DNA of 64,000 bases from an uncultured bacterium (GCA_945829425.1 CALZUQ010000004.1:1-64000), one strand, 5' to 3'. Counted from the first letter of the stretch, positions 1 to 9,420 are shown. Notes: generated by a model from the letters alone, not told the origin. Numbers and translations are program-made.

Positions 1-684
1 CTCGAAGAAGCCCTCGGGAATGAAGCCGTGCATGAAAGCCCCAATGCCGATGCCTGTCAGGACATATAGCAATACGCTGCGTACGATCTGCCATGCATCA
101 CGGATGATGATGGGGAGACGCTGGAAGAAAGTGGTGCTGTCCTTCTCCCATTGCTCTGATTGCTGTTCCGACTGTGCCTGCACCTGCTTCACCCAGTCGC
201 TCAGATAAGGTTCAAGGCGCATACGCCCCAACATGATGCCCCCAAGACAGCCGAGCAGTATGCCGCTGGTGACGTAAATCACCGTTGCCTGCACCCCGAA
301 TGAACCAAGGAACATGGCTACCGCCACCTCGTTGACCAAAGGTGAGGTGATAAGGAATGCCAACGTCACTCCCAATGGTATGCCACCCCTCACGAAACCT
401 ATGAACAACGGAATGGAAGAGCAGGAGCAGAAGGGGGTTATTGCCCCGAAGACCGATGCCAGGAGATATTGAAATCCGTAGAGACGGTGGCTGACGAGAT
501 AGTTCCTCAGTCGCTCAATGGGAAAATAAGCATTGACAACGCCCATGATGCTGCTGATGAGAAAGAGCAGAAGCAGGATCTTGATACTGTCGTAGACGAA
601 GAAGTTGACAGCACCACCCAATGCTGTGGTGCCGTCCAATCCAATAATGGAATACACAAGCCAATCGGCAAATTTTTGTATCAT
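1..684 (-). CDS. Permease (ArsP/PF03773-like), C-terminal part truncated by window start
   Basis: Reverse strand opens at ATG 684 (MIQKFADWLVYSIIGLDGTTALGG...) with FCSCSSIPLFIGFVRGGIPLGVTLAFLITSPLVNE motif and multiple TM segments; not in ORF track because it is open at the edge. Confidence 0.8.
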   Translation of the reverse strand, partial: MIQKFADWLVYSIIGLDGTTALGGAVNFFVYDSIKILLLLFLISSIMGVVNAYFPIERLRNYLVSHRLYGFQYLLASVFGAITPFCSCSSIPLFIGFVRGGIPLGVTLAFLITSPLVNEVAVAMFLGSFGVQATVIYVTSGILLGCLGGIMLGRMRLEPYLSDWVKQVQAQSEQQSEQWEKDSTTFFQRLPIIIRDAWQIVRSVLLYVLTGIGIGAFMHGFIPEGFFE

Positions 685-687
685 GAC

Positions 688-1068
688 CTACATTCCCAAG
701 AGTTGTTTCACTTCCAATTCCGAAGGCACTTTGCCTTTCAATACCACCTTTCCGTCAATGACGATAGCCGGGGTGGACATGATGTTATAGCGCATGATTT
801 CCTCGATGTCATCTACTTTGGTCAGCTGCACATCAATCCCACTGTCTTTTACAACCTTTTCCACCACAGCGAACGTGCTTTTGCATTTTGCACAACCAGG
901 ACCCAACACCTTTATTTCCTTTATGTCACAGCCACTGCCGTTGGCAGCATCTGCAGATGCTTTACCTTTATCATCGGTGGAAATGACATAAGCATCCCCA
1001 CATGAACACTTGCAAGGCTTTGATGAGAACAGGGAAGCCCAAAACCCTTTCTTTCCTTTATTTTCCAT
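688..1068 (-). CDS. Thioredoxin-like small redox protein (redox-active disulfide protein 2 type)
   Basis: CXXC in KVLGPGCAKCKSTFAVVEKVV; C-terminal TPAIVIDGKVVLKGKVPS fold signature. Confidence 0.8.
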   Translation of the reverse strand: MENKGKKGFWASLFSSKPCKCSCGDAYVISTDDKGKASADAANGSGCDIKEIKVLGPGCAKCKSTFAVVEKVVKDSGIDVQLTKVDDIEEIMRYNIMSTPAIVIDGKVVLKGKVPSELEVKQLLGM

Positions 1069-1091
1069 ATTGATTGATTAATAGAACCTAC

Positions 1092-1799
1092 CTAAATATA
1101 AAATGTATATGCGTAATATAATCCTACGATGATGAACAGCACTGCCACCAAGCGGTTGAACCACTTCTGGAACACCTGCATCTTTTGATAAAAGCCAGCA
1201 ATATTCGACACGCTGTAAGCAATTATCCATGCGACTGTCACCACGGGCAATCCCGTTGCCAAGGCATAGACGGCAGGCAAGGCATAGCCTCCTGCGGATG
1301 ATGCCGACATGGGAATGAGCATACCGAAATAGAACAGTCCGCTTGTGGGGCAAAACGCCATGGCAAACAGTATGCCGAGCAGCATGCTGCCCCATGCGCC
1401 ACGCAACCGTTCGCTCTGCTCAGAAGCATTGAAACCGAAACGGGACAAAGGCAACCGGTCGCCAAAAACCATCAACAAGCCCATAACTATAAGTACAGGA
1501 CTCAGCAGCAACTCTCCCCAATAGCTCACCTCAGATTGCAGGTCAAACGTGTCGATACCCCTCCGCAACATCCAGATGAGAAACGCCCCAAGCAACGAGT
1601 ATGCCACGATGCGTCCGAAGGTATATAGCAGTCCTAAAAGGAAGGTGCGGTTCTTGCTCTCTATGTCCTTGCTGATAAAGCCGATGGCAGTGATGTTGGT
1701 GGCAAGCGGACAGGGACTTACTGCCGTGAGCAGCCCCAGGATGAAAGCCGTCAGCACAGGTACGTCACTTCCTTCAAGCCATGTTTGCAGTATTTCCAT
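1092..1799 (-). CDS. Aromatic aminobenezylarsenical efflux permease ArsG-like / DsbD-CcdA-type membrane protein
   Basis: Polytopic protein with AVSPCPLATN and FCPTSGLFYFGML Cys-Pro motifs; operon context with ArsR and thioredoxin-like proteins. Confidence 0.65.
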   Translation of the reverse strand: MEILQTWLEGSDVPVLTAFILGLLTAVSPCPLATNITAIGFISKDIESKNRTFLLGLLYTFGRIVAYSLLGAFLIWMLRRGIDTFDLQSEVSYWGELLLSPVLIVMGLLMVFGDRLPLSRFGFNASEQSERLRGAWGSMLLGILFAMAFCPTSGLFYFGMLIPMSASSAGGYALPAVYALATGLPVVTVAWIIAYSVSNIAGFYQKMQVFQKWFNRLVAVLFIIVGLYYAYTFYI

Positions 1800-1809
1800 A
1801 AGCCTGACA

Positions 1810-2214
1810 TCATTTCACCATTTCCTTGATCTTTACGCTCACGCCCTTCTTGAACTCATCGCTATTGTTTCGGGCATTTTTGAAGGCAAACTGCGTCATG
1901 TCGTTACGCTTCTCCTTGCCGTCCTTCCAGCTGTTGACATAGAGCGACGACCATGTGACACGATAGTCCTTGGCAATCTTTGCACCTTCGGCGGTTGACA
2001 TGTCAATAACCTTGAATACCACCTTGCCGTTCCTTCTTTCGTCGGCAAAGTCTTTTTCCACCACCTCACGGGCATGTTTCTCGATAGCCACACACGTCAC
2101 GCACCGCTGTTTTCCATGGAAGTACATCACCTCTACATGGTCTTTCACTTTTGTCTGAGCCAATGACATCATGGCAAACAGGCTCACAACCATGAATAAT
2201 AAGTTTCTTTTCAT
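1810..2214 (-). CDS. ArsF-like secreted thioredoxin-fold protein
   Basis: Signal peptide MKRNLLFMVVSLFAMMSLA; RCVTC motif; start trimmed from the track ORF to MKRN. Confidence 0.6.
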   Translation of the reverse strand: MKRNLLFMVVSLFAMMSLAQTKVKDHVEVMYFHGKQRCVTCVAIEKHAREVVEKDFADERRNGKVVFKVIDMSTAEGAKIAKDYRVTWSSLYVNSWKDGKEKRNDMTQFAFKNARNNSDEFKKGVSVKIKEMVK

Positions 2215-2304
2215 AAATATAATAATTAAAGTTTGTAATTCGTAGAATAACGAACGTATAACATCTAAATAAAGGGACACTTCTCAGGATGCCCCTTATA
2301 ATAC

Positions 2305-2628
2305 TTAACAACAACTTTCCTTTTTACACAGGCACTGTCCGAAGAAGCCACCGAACAGTTCCTTTGCGAGTTGCCAGTTGTCGCGGTTGATACAATACTT
2401 CACCTTAGGTGTTTCTACCTCACCCTGGATCAATCCCGCCTCTTTCAGTTCTTTCAGATGTTGTGAAACAGTGGCTTTTGCTATTGGCAGCTCCTCATGG
2501 ATGTCACCGAAGTAGCAAGTGTTCTGCTTGGCAAGAAACTGCAGAATGGCTATCCTTGCGGGGTGACCCATAGCCTTGGCAAATCTCGCCAACTGTTCCT
2601 GCCTTATACTATAATCTTTATTTGCCAT
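2305..2628 (-). CDS. ArsR/SmtB family winged-helix transcriptional regulator
   Basis: GHPARIAILQFLAKQ...LPIAKATVSQHLKELKEAGLIQ wHTH; C-terminal Cys-rich CLCKKESCC. Confidence 0.9.
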   Translation of the reverse strand: MANKDYSIRQEQLARFAKAMGHPARIAILQFLAKQNTCYFGDIHEELPIAKATVSQHLKELKEAGLIQGEVETPKVKYCINRDNWQLAKELFGGFFGQCLCKKESCC

Positions 2629-2648
2629 ACATTATTCTTTTCTGTTTG

Positions 2649-2656
2649 CAAAGTTA
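2649..2656 (-). promoter_or_regulatory. Bacteroidota -7 promoter motif TAACTTTG for the ars-like operon
   Basis: CAAAGTTA on + strand just upstream of the ArsR start. Confidence 0.5.
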
Positions 2657-2695
2657 CGAACAATATCCTAATACTCCAAATATTCTCTCATGTTT

Positions 2696-3130
2696 TTATC
2701 TCTGCCACCACCTTTTTCTTGTCTTCTCCGGCTTATAATCGTCGAGCGACATTTTTGCCACACGCTCCTCAATGACCTGCTGTAAGGTCTTACCCTGGGA
2801 GATCATCTGATATATCAATCCCCAATCCACCAGTCCTCCGACGTTACGGTCGTCGATAAAGATGTCCGCCTTCAGCTTCCGGGAGTAGTCGGGGTTGGAG
2901 ATGTCATCACCGGGATAGTCCTTGTTTACGGCATAGAACTCCACGCCCCTTGCCCTACACCATTCTACGGCATCCTGCAGGAGCTGTCCCTCCCTGACGC
3001 TCCACAGTATCAAGGTGTGGCCGTCACGCAGGAGAGCCTTCAGAGTGTCTGTGGCGAATATTATCTCTTCGCCGATCTCAGGGTATCGGTGTTCTACTAT
3101 CGTTCCGTCAAAATCTACTGCTATTGTCAT
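2696..3130 (-). CDS. HAD-like hydrolase, BT0820-type
   Basis: MTIAVDFDGTIVEHRYPEIG motif I; ADIFIDDRNVGG motif. Confidence 0.8.
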   Translation of the reverse strand: MTIAVDFDGTIVEHRYPEIGEEIIFATDTLKALLRDGHTLILWSVREGQLLQDAVEWCRARGVEFYAVNKDYPGDDISNPDYSRKLKADIFIDDRNVGGLVDWGLIYQMISQGKTLQQVIEERVAKMSLDDYKPEKTRKRWWQR

Positions 3131-3190
3131 TTTTGCTTATCTATTTTTTTTCTTCTGGCGCAATATCCCATTGCTGCGAGAGGCTTTGTG

Positions 3191-5719
3191 TCATTTCTTG
3201 AAGGAGTCGTCCTCTCTGCTGCTGTAATGGCTCATGGAATAGTCTCCATAGTGTCCATACATTCCATAACGTCGTGCACCGTATTTTCCGTAGCCGCCGT
3301 ATGTCTTGTATGAGGCGTATTTCGCATATTTCCCGTACTTTCCGTAGCCGTAATAATATCCGTACTTGCGTTTCGAGAGGTCTACGGCATTTATCACTAC
3401 CGAGACGTTCGGCAGCTTCTGGCTGTCGGCGAGGTCGTTGACGAAAGCGAAAGCACTCTTCGGAGTGTAGTCGGCACGTGAGACATATACCGTAGCATCG
3501 GCTATGCGTCCTATGGTTATGGTGTCTGTCACCAATCCCACCGGTGCGGTGTCGATAATGATATAGTCGTACATCTCCTCAAGCTTCTCGAATATGGTGT
3601 CGAGCGAAGGACGTGCGAGGAGTTCGGCAGGGTTGGGAGGTATGGGGCCCGCCATGAGAAGGTCGAGGTTGTCGTTTATTCCCGAAGGCACGGTCTGTCC
3701 GCATATCATCTCCTCGGAAATCTCGTCGTGGACGAGCAGCCGCGTTATGCCTTTGTCGGTATGTATGCCGAAGAGTGTCGACAGTCGCGGTTTTCTGATG
3801 TCGAGACCCGCAAGTACTACTCTCTTTCCGAGCAGGGCGAAACTCACGGCAAGGTTGGCGGCAACGAATGTCTTTCCCTCGCCCGAGGAGTTTGAGGTGA
3901 GCATGATTATTTTCTCGTCGTCTTTCAGTGTGAACTGCAGGTTTGTGCGAAGGGAACGGAACACCTCCTCCATCATGTTGTTCTGATTCTCACGCACTAC
4001 GATGTCAGCCCTGCTCTTCGCTGTCTCGCTCGCAACGGGAATGTCGGCAATGATAGGAAGTCGTGTCAGGCGCTCCACGTCGTTGCGGCCCTCTATCTTA
4101 TAGCGCATGAACTGCATGAAGAGGAGTACGAAGAACGGTATGGCAAAGCCTATGCCGAAAGCTCCGAGGAGAATCTTGTTACGTTTTGGCGCTATCTGTC
4201 CGGCATACGACGGTTTGTCGAGTAGCTTGCCTTTGTCGGCTGTCGCAGCGAGAGATATGGAGTTCTCCTCACGTTTCTGAAGGAGCATGAGGTAGAGGCC
4301 GGAGCGTACCTCCTGCTGTCGTCCTATCTCATTGAGTATGCGCTCCTGGGTAGGACTCTCCTGCACCTGTGCGTTAAACTTTGAGAACTGGCTCATCATG
4401 CCCTTTCGTTTAATCTCATAGTTGTTACGTGCCTGTGACATGGCACGACGTATGCTGGCAGTAAGGTCGTTGAGCTGTTCCGTCAGCGGTATCACCATAG
4501 GACTGTTGGCATTTGCCGTACGCAGAAGCCTGTTGCGTTCAAGGACTATGGCGTTGTATGTGTCTATCAGCGCCGATGCCGCCTGGTCGGTGAGTCCGAC
4601 ATTGGAAGGCAGCGTCTGGTATTTGTTCTGCGGCATGTCCATATAGTCGGAGATGCTCTTCAGGAGCGCAAGCTGTGTGGACATCTCGGCAAGCCGCTCG
4701 TCGTAGGTATTCGACTGTGTAAAAGCGTTTGTAGCTTTCATGTTCAGCTCCACGACGTTATTACGCTTCTTGAAACTCTCCAATTGTCCCTCCGTGGCTC
4801 CCAGTTCGGCGTTTATCTTCTCCAGGCGTCCGTTTATGAACTCCTCGGTACGTATGGCGACGATGTTCTTGTCGTTGTTAGCCTCGTTGTTGTAGCTTAC
4901 GACAAGTTGCGAGAGATAGTCCATGGCTCTCGGAATGCTTATGTCGGTAAAGGTTAGGAACAGGATTGTTGTCATCTTGCTCGTCGGGGTTACGCTGAGA
5001 CGGCTGGCGTATGTCGCGGCTGTATATTCCGGCGGCAGGATGCGCACGGTGATACGTTCCCCGTCGCCCATCATCGCCTTTCGCTCGGGGTTGAGATATA
5101 GGGACAGCTCTCCTGCCGCCGTCTTTATCACGTCGGGCAGTTTCGTGATGGTCTTTCTGAAAGCCTCCTGACGGTACACGCCGTCTTTCCCCTTTCCGAA
5201 GCATGTACCCTCAACAAGGTATTTACCGTCTTTATATGTCATGACCATGCTGACGGGGTCGTCGAGTGCGTCAAGTCCCTCAGCGTCAAGCTCCACAGTG
5301 ACGGGTTGTGTCTTATACAGTTCCTTGTCGACGATACGTCGGTTAAGGGTATATGTGGTATGCAGCTTAAGTTTCTTTACCACGTCGAGGGCAATCGTGC
5401 GCGACGCTATTATTTCCATCTCGTTGTCTATGCCCTGGGAATTGCTCATCATGCCGAGGTTTTCTGAATACAGCAGGCTGCGGCGTGAGCGTCCGGCGTT
5501 GCCGTCGTCTTTTATGAGCACCCTCGCCACCGCCTGGTAAACCGGCGTGGTGTATTTCAGATATGCGTATGCTCCTCCGACGAATATGACAATGGAAATG
5601 ACAAACCATTTCCAGTTTATGACGAATATTGAGAAGAGATTGATGAAATTAAGCAAGGTATCCTCTTCCTGTTCTACTGCAAAGCTTGTGTTGTCTTGGG
5701 TATTTATCGTTTCTTCCAT
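3191..5719 (-). CDS. Exopolysaccharide chain-length/tyrosine autokinase (Wzc-like BY-kinase)
   Basis: Wzz domain; Walker A SNSSGEGKTFVAANLA; Walker A' VVLAGLDIRKPRL; YDYIIIDTAPVG; Tyr-rich C-terminal tail. Confidence 0.9.
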   Translation of the reverse strand: MEETINTQDNTSFAVEQEEDTLLNFINLFSIFVINWKWFVISIVIFVGGAYAYLKYTTPVYQAVARVLIKDDGNAGRSRRSLLYSENLGMMSNSQGIDNEMEIIASRTIALDVVKKLKLHTTYTLNRRIVDKELYKTQPVTVELDAEGLDALDDPVSMVMTYKDGKYLVEGTCFGKGKDGVYRQEAFRKTITKLPDVIKTAAGELSLYLNPERKAMMGDGERITVRILPPEYTAATYASRLSVTPTSKMTTILFLTFTDISIPRAMDYLSQLVVSYNNEANNDKNIVAIRTEEFINGRLEKINAELGATEGQLESFKKRNNVVELNMKATNAFTQSNTYDERLAEMSTQLALLKSISDYMDMPQNKYQTLPSNVGLTDQAASALIDTYNAIVLERNRLLRTANANSPMVIPLTEQLNDLTASIRRAMSQARNNYEIKRKGMMSQFSKFNAQVQESPTQERILNEIGRQQEVRSGLYLMLLQKREENSISLAATADKGKLLDKPSYAGQIAPKRNKILLGAFGIGFAIPFFVLLFMQFMRYKIEGRNDVERLTRLPIIADIPVASETAKSRADIVVRENQNNMMEEVFRSLRTNLQFTLKDDEKIIMLTSNSSGEGKTFVAANLAVSFALLGKRVVLAGLDIRKPRLSTLFGIHTDKGITRLLVHDEISEEMICGQTVPSGINDNLDLLMAGPIPPNPAELLARPSLDTIFEKLEEMYDYIIIDTAPVGLVTDTITIGRIADATVYVSRADYTPKSAFAFVNDLADSQKLPNVSVVINAVDLSKRKYGYYYGYGKYGKYAKYASYKTYGGYGKYGARRYGMYGHYGDYSMSHYSSREDDSFKK

Positions 5720-5754
5720 ACTGTTTCTTACGTTGGTTCTGTTAAGGTGGAGTG

Positions 5755-7182
5755 TCAATATGCGTGTTCGTCGTGGGTGAACAGTTGCAGGAATGTCCTG
5801 AAGACAATCTCTATGTCAAGAGCGAACGACCAGTTCTCGTTATACCAGATGTCTTTCTTCACCCTTTCCTCCATCTGCCATACCTCTTTCGTCTCACCAC
5901 GGAACCCGGAGACCTGTGCAAGACCTGTTATGCCTGGTTTGGAGAAATGACGCACCATATACTTACCTATTATATTTGAATACATCTCAGTATGGTAGAG
6001 CATGTGCGGACGAGGTCCTACAATGCTCATATCGCCTTTTAGTACGTTCAGGAACTGCGGCAGCTCATCGATATTGGAACGCCTCATAAACTCTCCGAAG
6101 GGGAATTTGCGCGGGTCGTCCTTAGTAGCCTGCTTGCGGTCGGAGTCTTTGTTTACGTGCATGGAGCGGAACTTGTACATCATGAATGTCTTGCCGTTCA
6201 GACCTGTACGCTTCTGGCAGAAGAAGAGCGGCCCCGGACTCTGTATCTTTATTATCAGCCAGATAAAAGGTATCATGGGCAACATGGCGAGGCACGCTAT
6301 GGCAGACACAAGGATATCAAAGCTTCTCTTAACAATACGGTTGTCAAGCCTGTTGATATGGTTGGAATGGTTCGTGAAGAAAATAAGACCGCTCATCTGC
6401 ACAGGACGGAGCCTCACACTCAGCGTGGACAAAATCCTCGGCACAAGGAAAAACTCCATGACGTTGCGGTCGCAATAATCTATCATGCACGAAGCGTCAG
6501 GATAATCCATGGAGGAGACAAGGGAATAATACACGACATCGGCATCGAAGGGATGCTCGTGGTTCTTGATACGATTCATGAGCGTATCGCGAGAACCGAG
6601 ACGGTGGAGCCCCTCAGGGCAGTTCTCCATGTGTCCGTTGCTGTAATAGCCGAGGATATTGTATGCCGTGGCAGCAGAGTTGCGCATATCGTTGTAAACG
6701 GTGAGTATGGCGGGGTCACTGCCCACAAAGACCACCGTACGCTTGTTGTGCCCCAGACGGCGAAGCCTGTTCAAGGTAATACGCTCAAAGAAACGTACGA
6801 CGAGGATTAAGGCGAAATACGTCACGAAATAGAATGCCGTAAGTCGCAGGACGCTTTGTGACACACCAGATGTCAGACGCACGAGGGCAAGGATTGCCAA
6901 CGCCTGAATGAAGGACAGGCGGAAAGCGCGTACGATGACGTGCCAGATGCTTATGCGGTGATAATATATCCTGTTTCCATAAAAAGCGATACCTATTATT
7001 GCAGCTATCGTGGCACATATCACTCCACTGTCATAATCACCTGGCAGGCCTTCCGGAACGACAATGACGCCACTGTTTACAAGAAAAGCATATACTCCGT
7101 TGGCAATGAGTATATCAAGCAACGACACTGCGATAAAAACTATCTTGCTGCCATTGGTAAGCTTTTCGTTTCTGTTGTTCAT
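5755..7182 (-). CDS. Undecaprenyl-phosphate glucose phosphotransferase (WbaP/WcaJ-like)
   Basis: C-terminal KRSFDILVSA...QKRTGLNGKTFMMYKFRSM...SNIDELPQFLNVLKGDMSIVGPRPH...KPGITGLAQVSG. Confidence 0.9.
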   Translation of the reverse strand: MNNRNEKLTNGSKIVFIAVSLLDILIANGVYAFLVNSGVIVVPEGLPGDYDSGVICATIAAIIGIAFYGNRIYYHRISIWHVIVRAFRLSFIQALAILALVRLTSGVSQSVLRLTAFYFVTYFALILVVRFFERITLNRLRRLGHNKRTVVFVGSDPAILTVYNDMRNSAATAYNILGYYSNGHMENCPEGLHRLGSRDTLMNRIKNHEHPFDADVVYYSLVSSMDYPDASCMIDYCDRNVMEFFLVPRILSTLSVRLRPVQMSGLIFFTNHSNHINRLDNRIVKRSFDILVSAIACLAMLPMIPFIWLIIKIQSPGPLFFCQKRTGLNGKTFMMYKFRSMHVNKDSDRKQATKDDPRKFPFGEFMRRSNIDELPQFLNVLKGDMSIVGPRPHMLYHTEMYSNIIGKYMVRHFSKPGITGLAQVSGFRGETKEVWQMEERVKKDIWYNENWSFALDIEIVFRTFLQLFTHDEHAY

Positions 7183-7205
7183 GTCTGTTATATTCTTTGT
7201 TTGTT

Positions 7206-7598
7206 TAAGGTGGGTTCTATTAATTCCCACCGTCAAAAAGTTTGTAATAATAGGGTGACGTTTTGTCATCTTTTAGTTTCTTTTCGGTCTAAATCGTAAG
7301 TCTCATCGGTCACGTAGCCCGCTATACACCCCCTTCGAGGTTGACTTCGTCTTCCTCCTCCTCTGGCTTTGCCTTCCTCCTCCTCGCAAGGCATAGCTCA
7401 AACAAGTTTGGCTCTGCTCTTGCTTCGAGCGTCGAGGTTGACTTCGGCTTCCTCCTCCTTGCAAGGCATAGTCAAAGCAAGCTTTGTCTCTGCTCTTGCT
7501 TCGAGCGTCGGTTCCCGGGGGACGGGAACCTCTTCAACTTACAATTTATCCTCGAAAATAATCCCCAAACCTGACAAGCGAATTAATAGAACCCACCT
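7206..7598 (-). repeat. Foldback repeat element copy A (393 bp, inverted relative to copies B-D)
   Basis: Ends AAGGTGGGTTCTATTAATTC / GAATTAATAGAACCCACCT; internal block shared with copy D (TTTCTTTTCGGTCTAAATCGTAAGTC...CGGTCACGTAGCCCGCTATACACCCCCTTCG). Confidence 0.9.
7338..7510. repeat. Two tandem imperfect units (97 and 76 bp) inserted inside repeat A
   Basis: AGGTTGACTTCG...GCAAGGCATAG...CTCTGCTCTTGCTTCGAGCGTCG occurs twice; absent from copy D at the same point (ACCG^AAGGGGG). Confidence 0.85.
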
Positions 7599-7612
7599 AC
7601 ACAGATTTCCTG

Positions 7613-7620
7613 CAAAATTA
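7613..7620 (-). promoter_or_regulatory. TAATTTTG promoter motif reading into repeat A
   Basis: CAAAATTA on + strand ~15 bp outside the repeat end, upstream of the sugar transferase on the minus strand. Confidence 0.45.
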
Positions 7621-7704
7621 AACAAAAGGAACATAATAGGCAAATTTTTTCTATGAAAAGACAAAATGATTTATGTTTTTCTTGCATAATCCGTGATAAA
7701 TGAG

Positions 7705-7712
7705 TAATTTTG
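7705..7712 (+). promoter_or_regulatory. TAATTTTG promoter motif
   Basis: TAnnTTTG match ~32 bp upstream of ORF 7744. Confidence 0.45.
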
Positions 7713-7743
7713 CGTGGAAAAAACATAATAACACAAAAGAAAG

Positions 7744-8358
7744 ATGAGTTTTTTAGATAAGATTTTCAAAAGAAACAATGGCTCCTCAGAGCCAGGCATG
7801 GAAGATTATATGATGCTCATAAGAGTATATTTCCAAGCGTCGATAGCAGCAAACGTAGGAATCACGAACCTTGCCATGCTCCCAGACCTGCGTACGTTCA
7901 AGTCCGCATTCAAAGTACCCACAGCAAACGGGAAACTCGGAGCCGGAGAAAAGGCGAGGTGCAAGAAGATGCTTGCGGAAATGTATGGCACCGAGGACCT
8001 CTTCTTCAAGGAGATAGACCAAAGCATAAAAAAGAACTGCCGCAAGATACAGGACGTGCAGGTTTACCTCATACAGTTCCAGTCGTTCACACAGGACCTT
8101 ATGATGCTCATGGGAAACCTCATGAAGTTCAAGCTTAGACTGCCGTCGTTCTTCCGCAAGGCGTTGAAGACCATGACAGAAAAGACCGTCCACGACATTT
8201 TCAACAAAAACGATTTCAACGACGCGGCAACCATGAAGACCGTGCTCTCCATAAGGCAGTATGCCAAGCGCCTCGGTTTCTCAGAGCCATGGACTTCGTC
8301 TTTTGTTTATCAGCTGGTAATGCTGGCAAAAAAACAGCCTGCACCAAAACAGGAATGA
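7744..8358 (+). CDS. Conserved hypothetical protein
   Basis: 204 aa ORF with promoter motif upstream; no recognised domain. Confidence 0.75.
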   Translation: MSFLDKIFKRNNGSSEPGMEDYMMLIRVYFQASIAANVGITNLAMLPDLRTFKSAFKVPTANGKLGAGEKARCKKMLAEMYGTEDLFFKEIDQSIKKNCRKIQDVQVYLIQFQSFTQDLMMLMGNLMKFKLRLPSFFRKALKTMTEKTVHDIFNKNDFNDAATMKTVLSIRQYAKRLGFSEPWTSSFVYQLVMLAKKQPAPKQE

Positions 8359-8558
8359 CGGGTCCGGAAGGACTGGGACCAGATATCGTGACATCATGGA
8401 GGACAAGTCAAGAAAAGCCTTTTTGACACGATAAGTGTACTGACTACCGCTATTTTTGTGGAAAAGGCACGTGAAATTCGTAATAAAGGTTAAACTTTTT
8501 ACACCACTTGCCCTACCCCAACAATTTTTTATTAAATTTGTAACAAAAATATATCTGT

Positions 8559-8870
8559 ATGGCAAATACCGAGCAGGAAATATTTGATTTTACAGCACTC
8601 GTAAGACGTCTCTTGAAAGTGCATTGGGAGACGAAGGAAGAGTTATGCAAGGTAAAGTCAGACCTTGAGAGACAAGCCCGTGAACTCAAGGATATGGAAA
8701 CGCTCGCCAATGCCGCCATGCACGACTATGACATGCTGAAAACCGCCAAAATGCTCGAAATAGGCGACAACGACATCGCCACAGCAAAACGAAGGGTCAG
8801 CAAACTCATAAGGGACGTGGACAGATGTATCACATTGCTCACAGGGCAGCAAACCTCTTCTCAAAAGTGA
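8559..8870 (+). CDS. Hypothetical coiled-coil protein upstream of zapA
   Basis: 103 aa helical ORF directly preceding zapA. Confidence 0.7.
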   Translation: MANTEQEIFDFTALVRRLLKVHWETKEELCKVKSDLERQARELKDMETLANAAMHDYDMLKTAKMLEIGDNDIATAKRRVSKLIRDVDRCITLLTGQQTSSQK

Positions 8871-8878
8871 GACTTACT

Positions 8879-9175
8879 ATGGCTGAAGACAATAAGCTAA
8901 ATATAAGATTGCATGTCTACGATACAGACTTTTCGGTGAAAATAGATCGTGAAGACGAGGAGATGTATCGTAAAGCTTCAAGACTAATAAGTGAGGTCGT
9001 AGGAAACTACACACAGTATTACAAGGGACTGAAAAGCGAGAAGGAAATTCTCTATATGGCTCTTGTAGACATTACCTTGCGCTATGAAAAAGAAGCAAGA
9101 CGCAATGATACAACACCTTATTCTGACATCCTTAGGCAACTTACGAAAGAGATTGATGACGCTTTAAAGGAGTAA
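8879..9175 (+). CDS. zapA: Cell division protein ZapA
   Basis: MAEDNKLNIRLHVYDTDFSVKIDREDEEMYRKASRLI; synteny with rny; start trimmed to ATG 8879. Confidence 0.8.
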   Translation: MAEDNKLNIRLHVYDTDFSVKIDREDEEMYRKASRLISEVVGNYTQYYKGLKSEKEILYMALVDITLRYEKEARRNDTTPYSDILRQLTKEIDDALKE

Positions 9176-9179
9176 TGGG

Positions 9180-9420
9180 ATAGCCACAAACTAACGAAAA
9201 ACGGAAGGACGAAAACCAAGACTAAAACCAAAACTGAAATGCGAACGGGAAAGGCTGTCGAGACACACCCTTCACAAACCGTTTGACAACGAAGAAACAG
9301 GGTGAGGATTCCAAAGAGCCACTCAGAGAACAACGATAATACCGGGTGAGGTCGGAGAAGAAAGCGTTAACAAGGTTGGTGGGGCTGTCAGACGTATTGT
9401 ACATTCATATTTATTAATCT
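9180..9420 (+). ncRNA. Candidate small RNA region (possible 6S-like) between zapA and rny
   Basis: ~270 bp non-coding gap with non-AT-rich composition in zapA-rny synteny; family assignment by context only. Confidence 0.3.

Noticed and set aside
7182-7269. N-terminal extension MTKRHPIITNFLTVGINRTHLKQTKNITD of the sugar transferase in the ORF track
   Set aside because: The extension is translated repeat-end sequence, and a similar peptide (MTKRHSLLKPLLTVGIYRTHLK) arises from repeat C; the real start is likely ATG 7182.
7341-7656. ORFs 7341..7574 and 7369..7656 as small proteins
   Set aside because: They lie wholly in repeat A and its tandem insertion, are Ser/Leu-rich low complexity, and have no RBS or homology cue.
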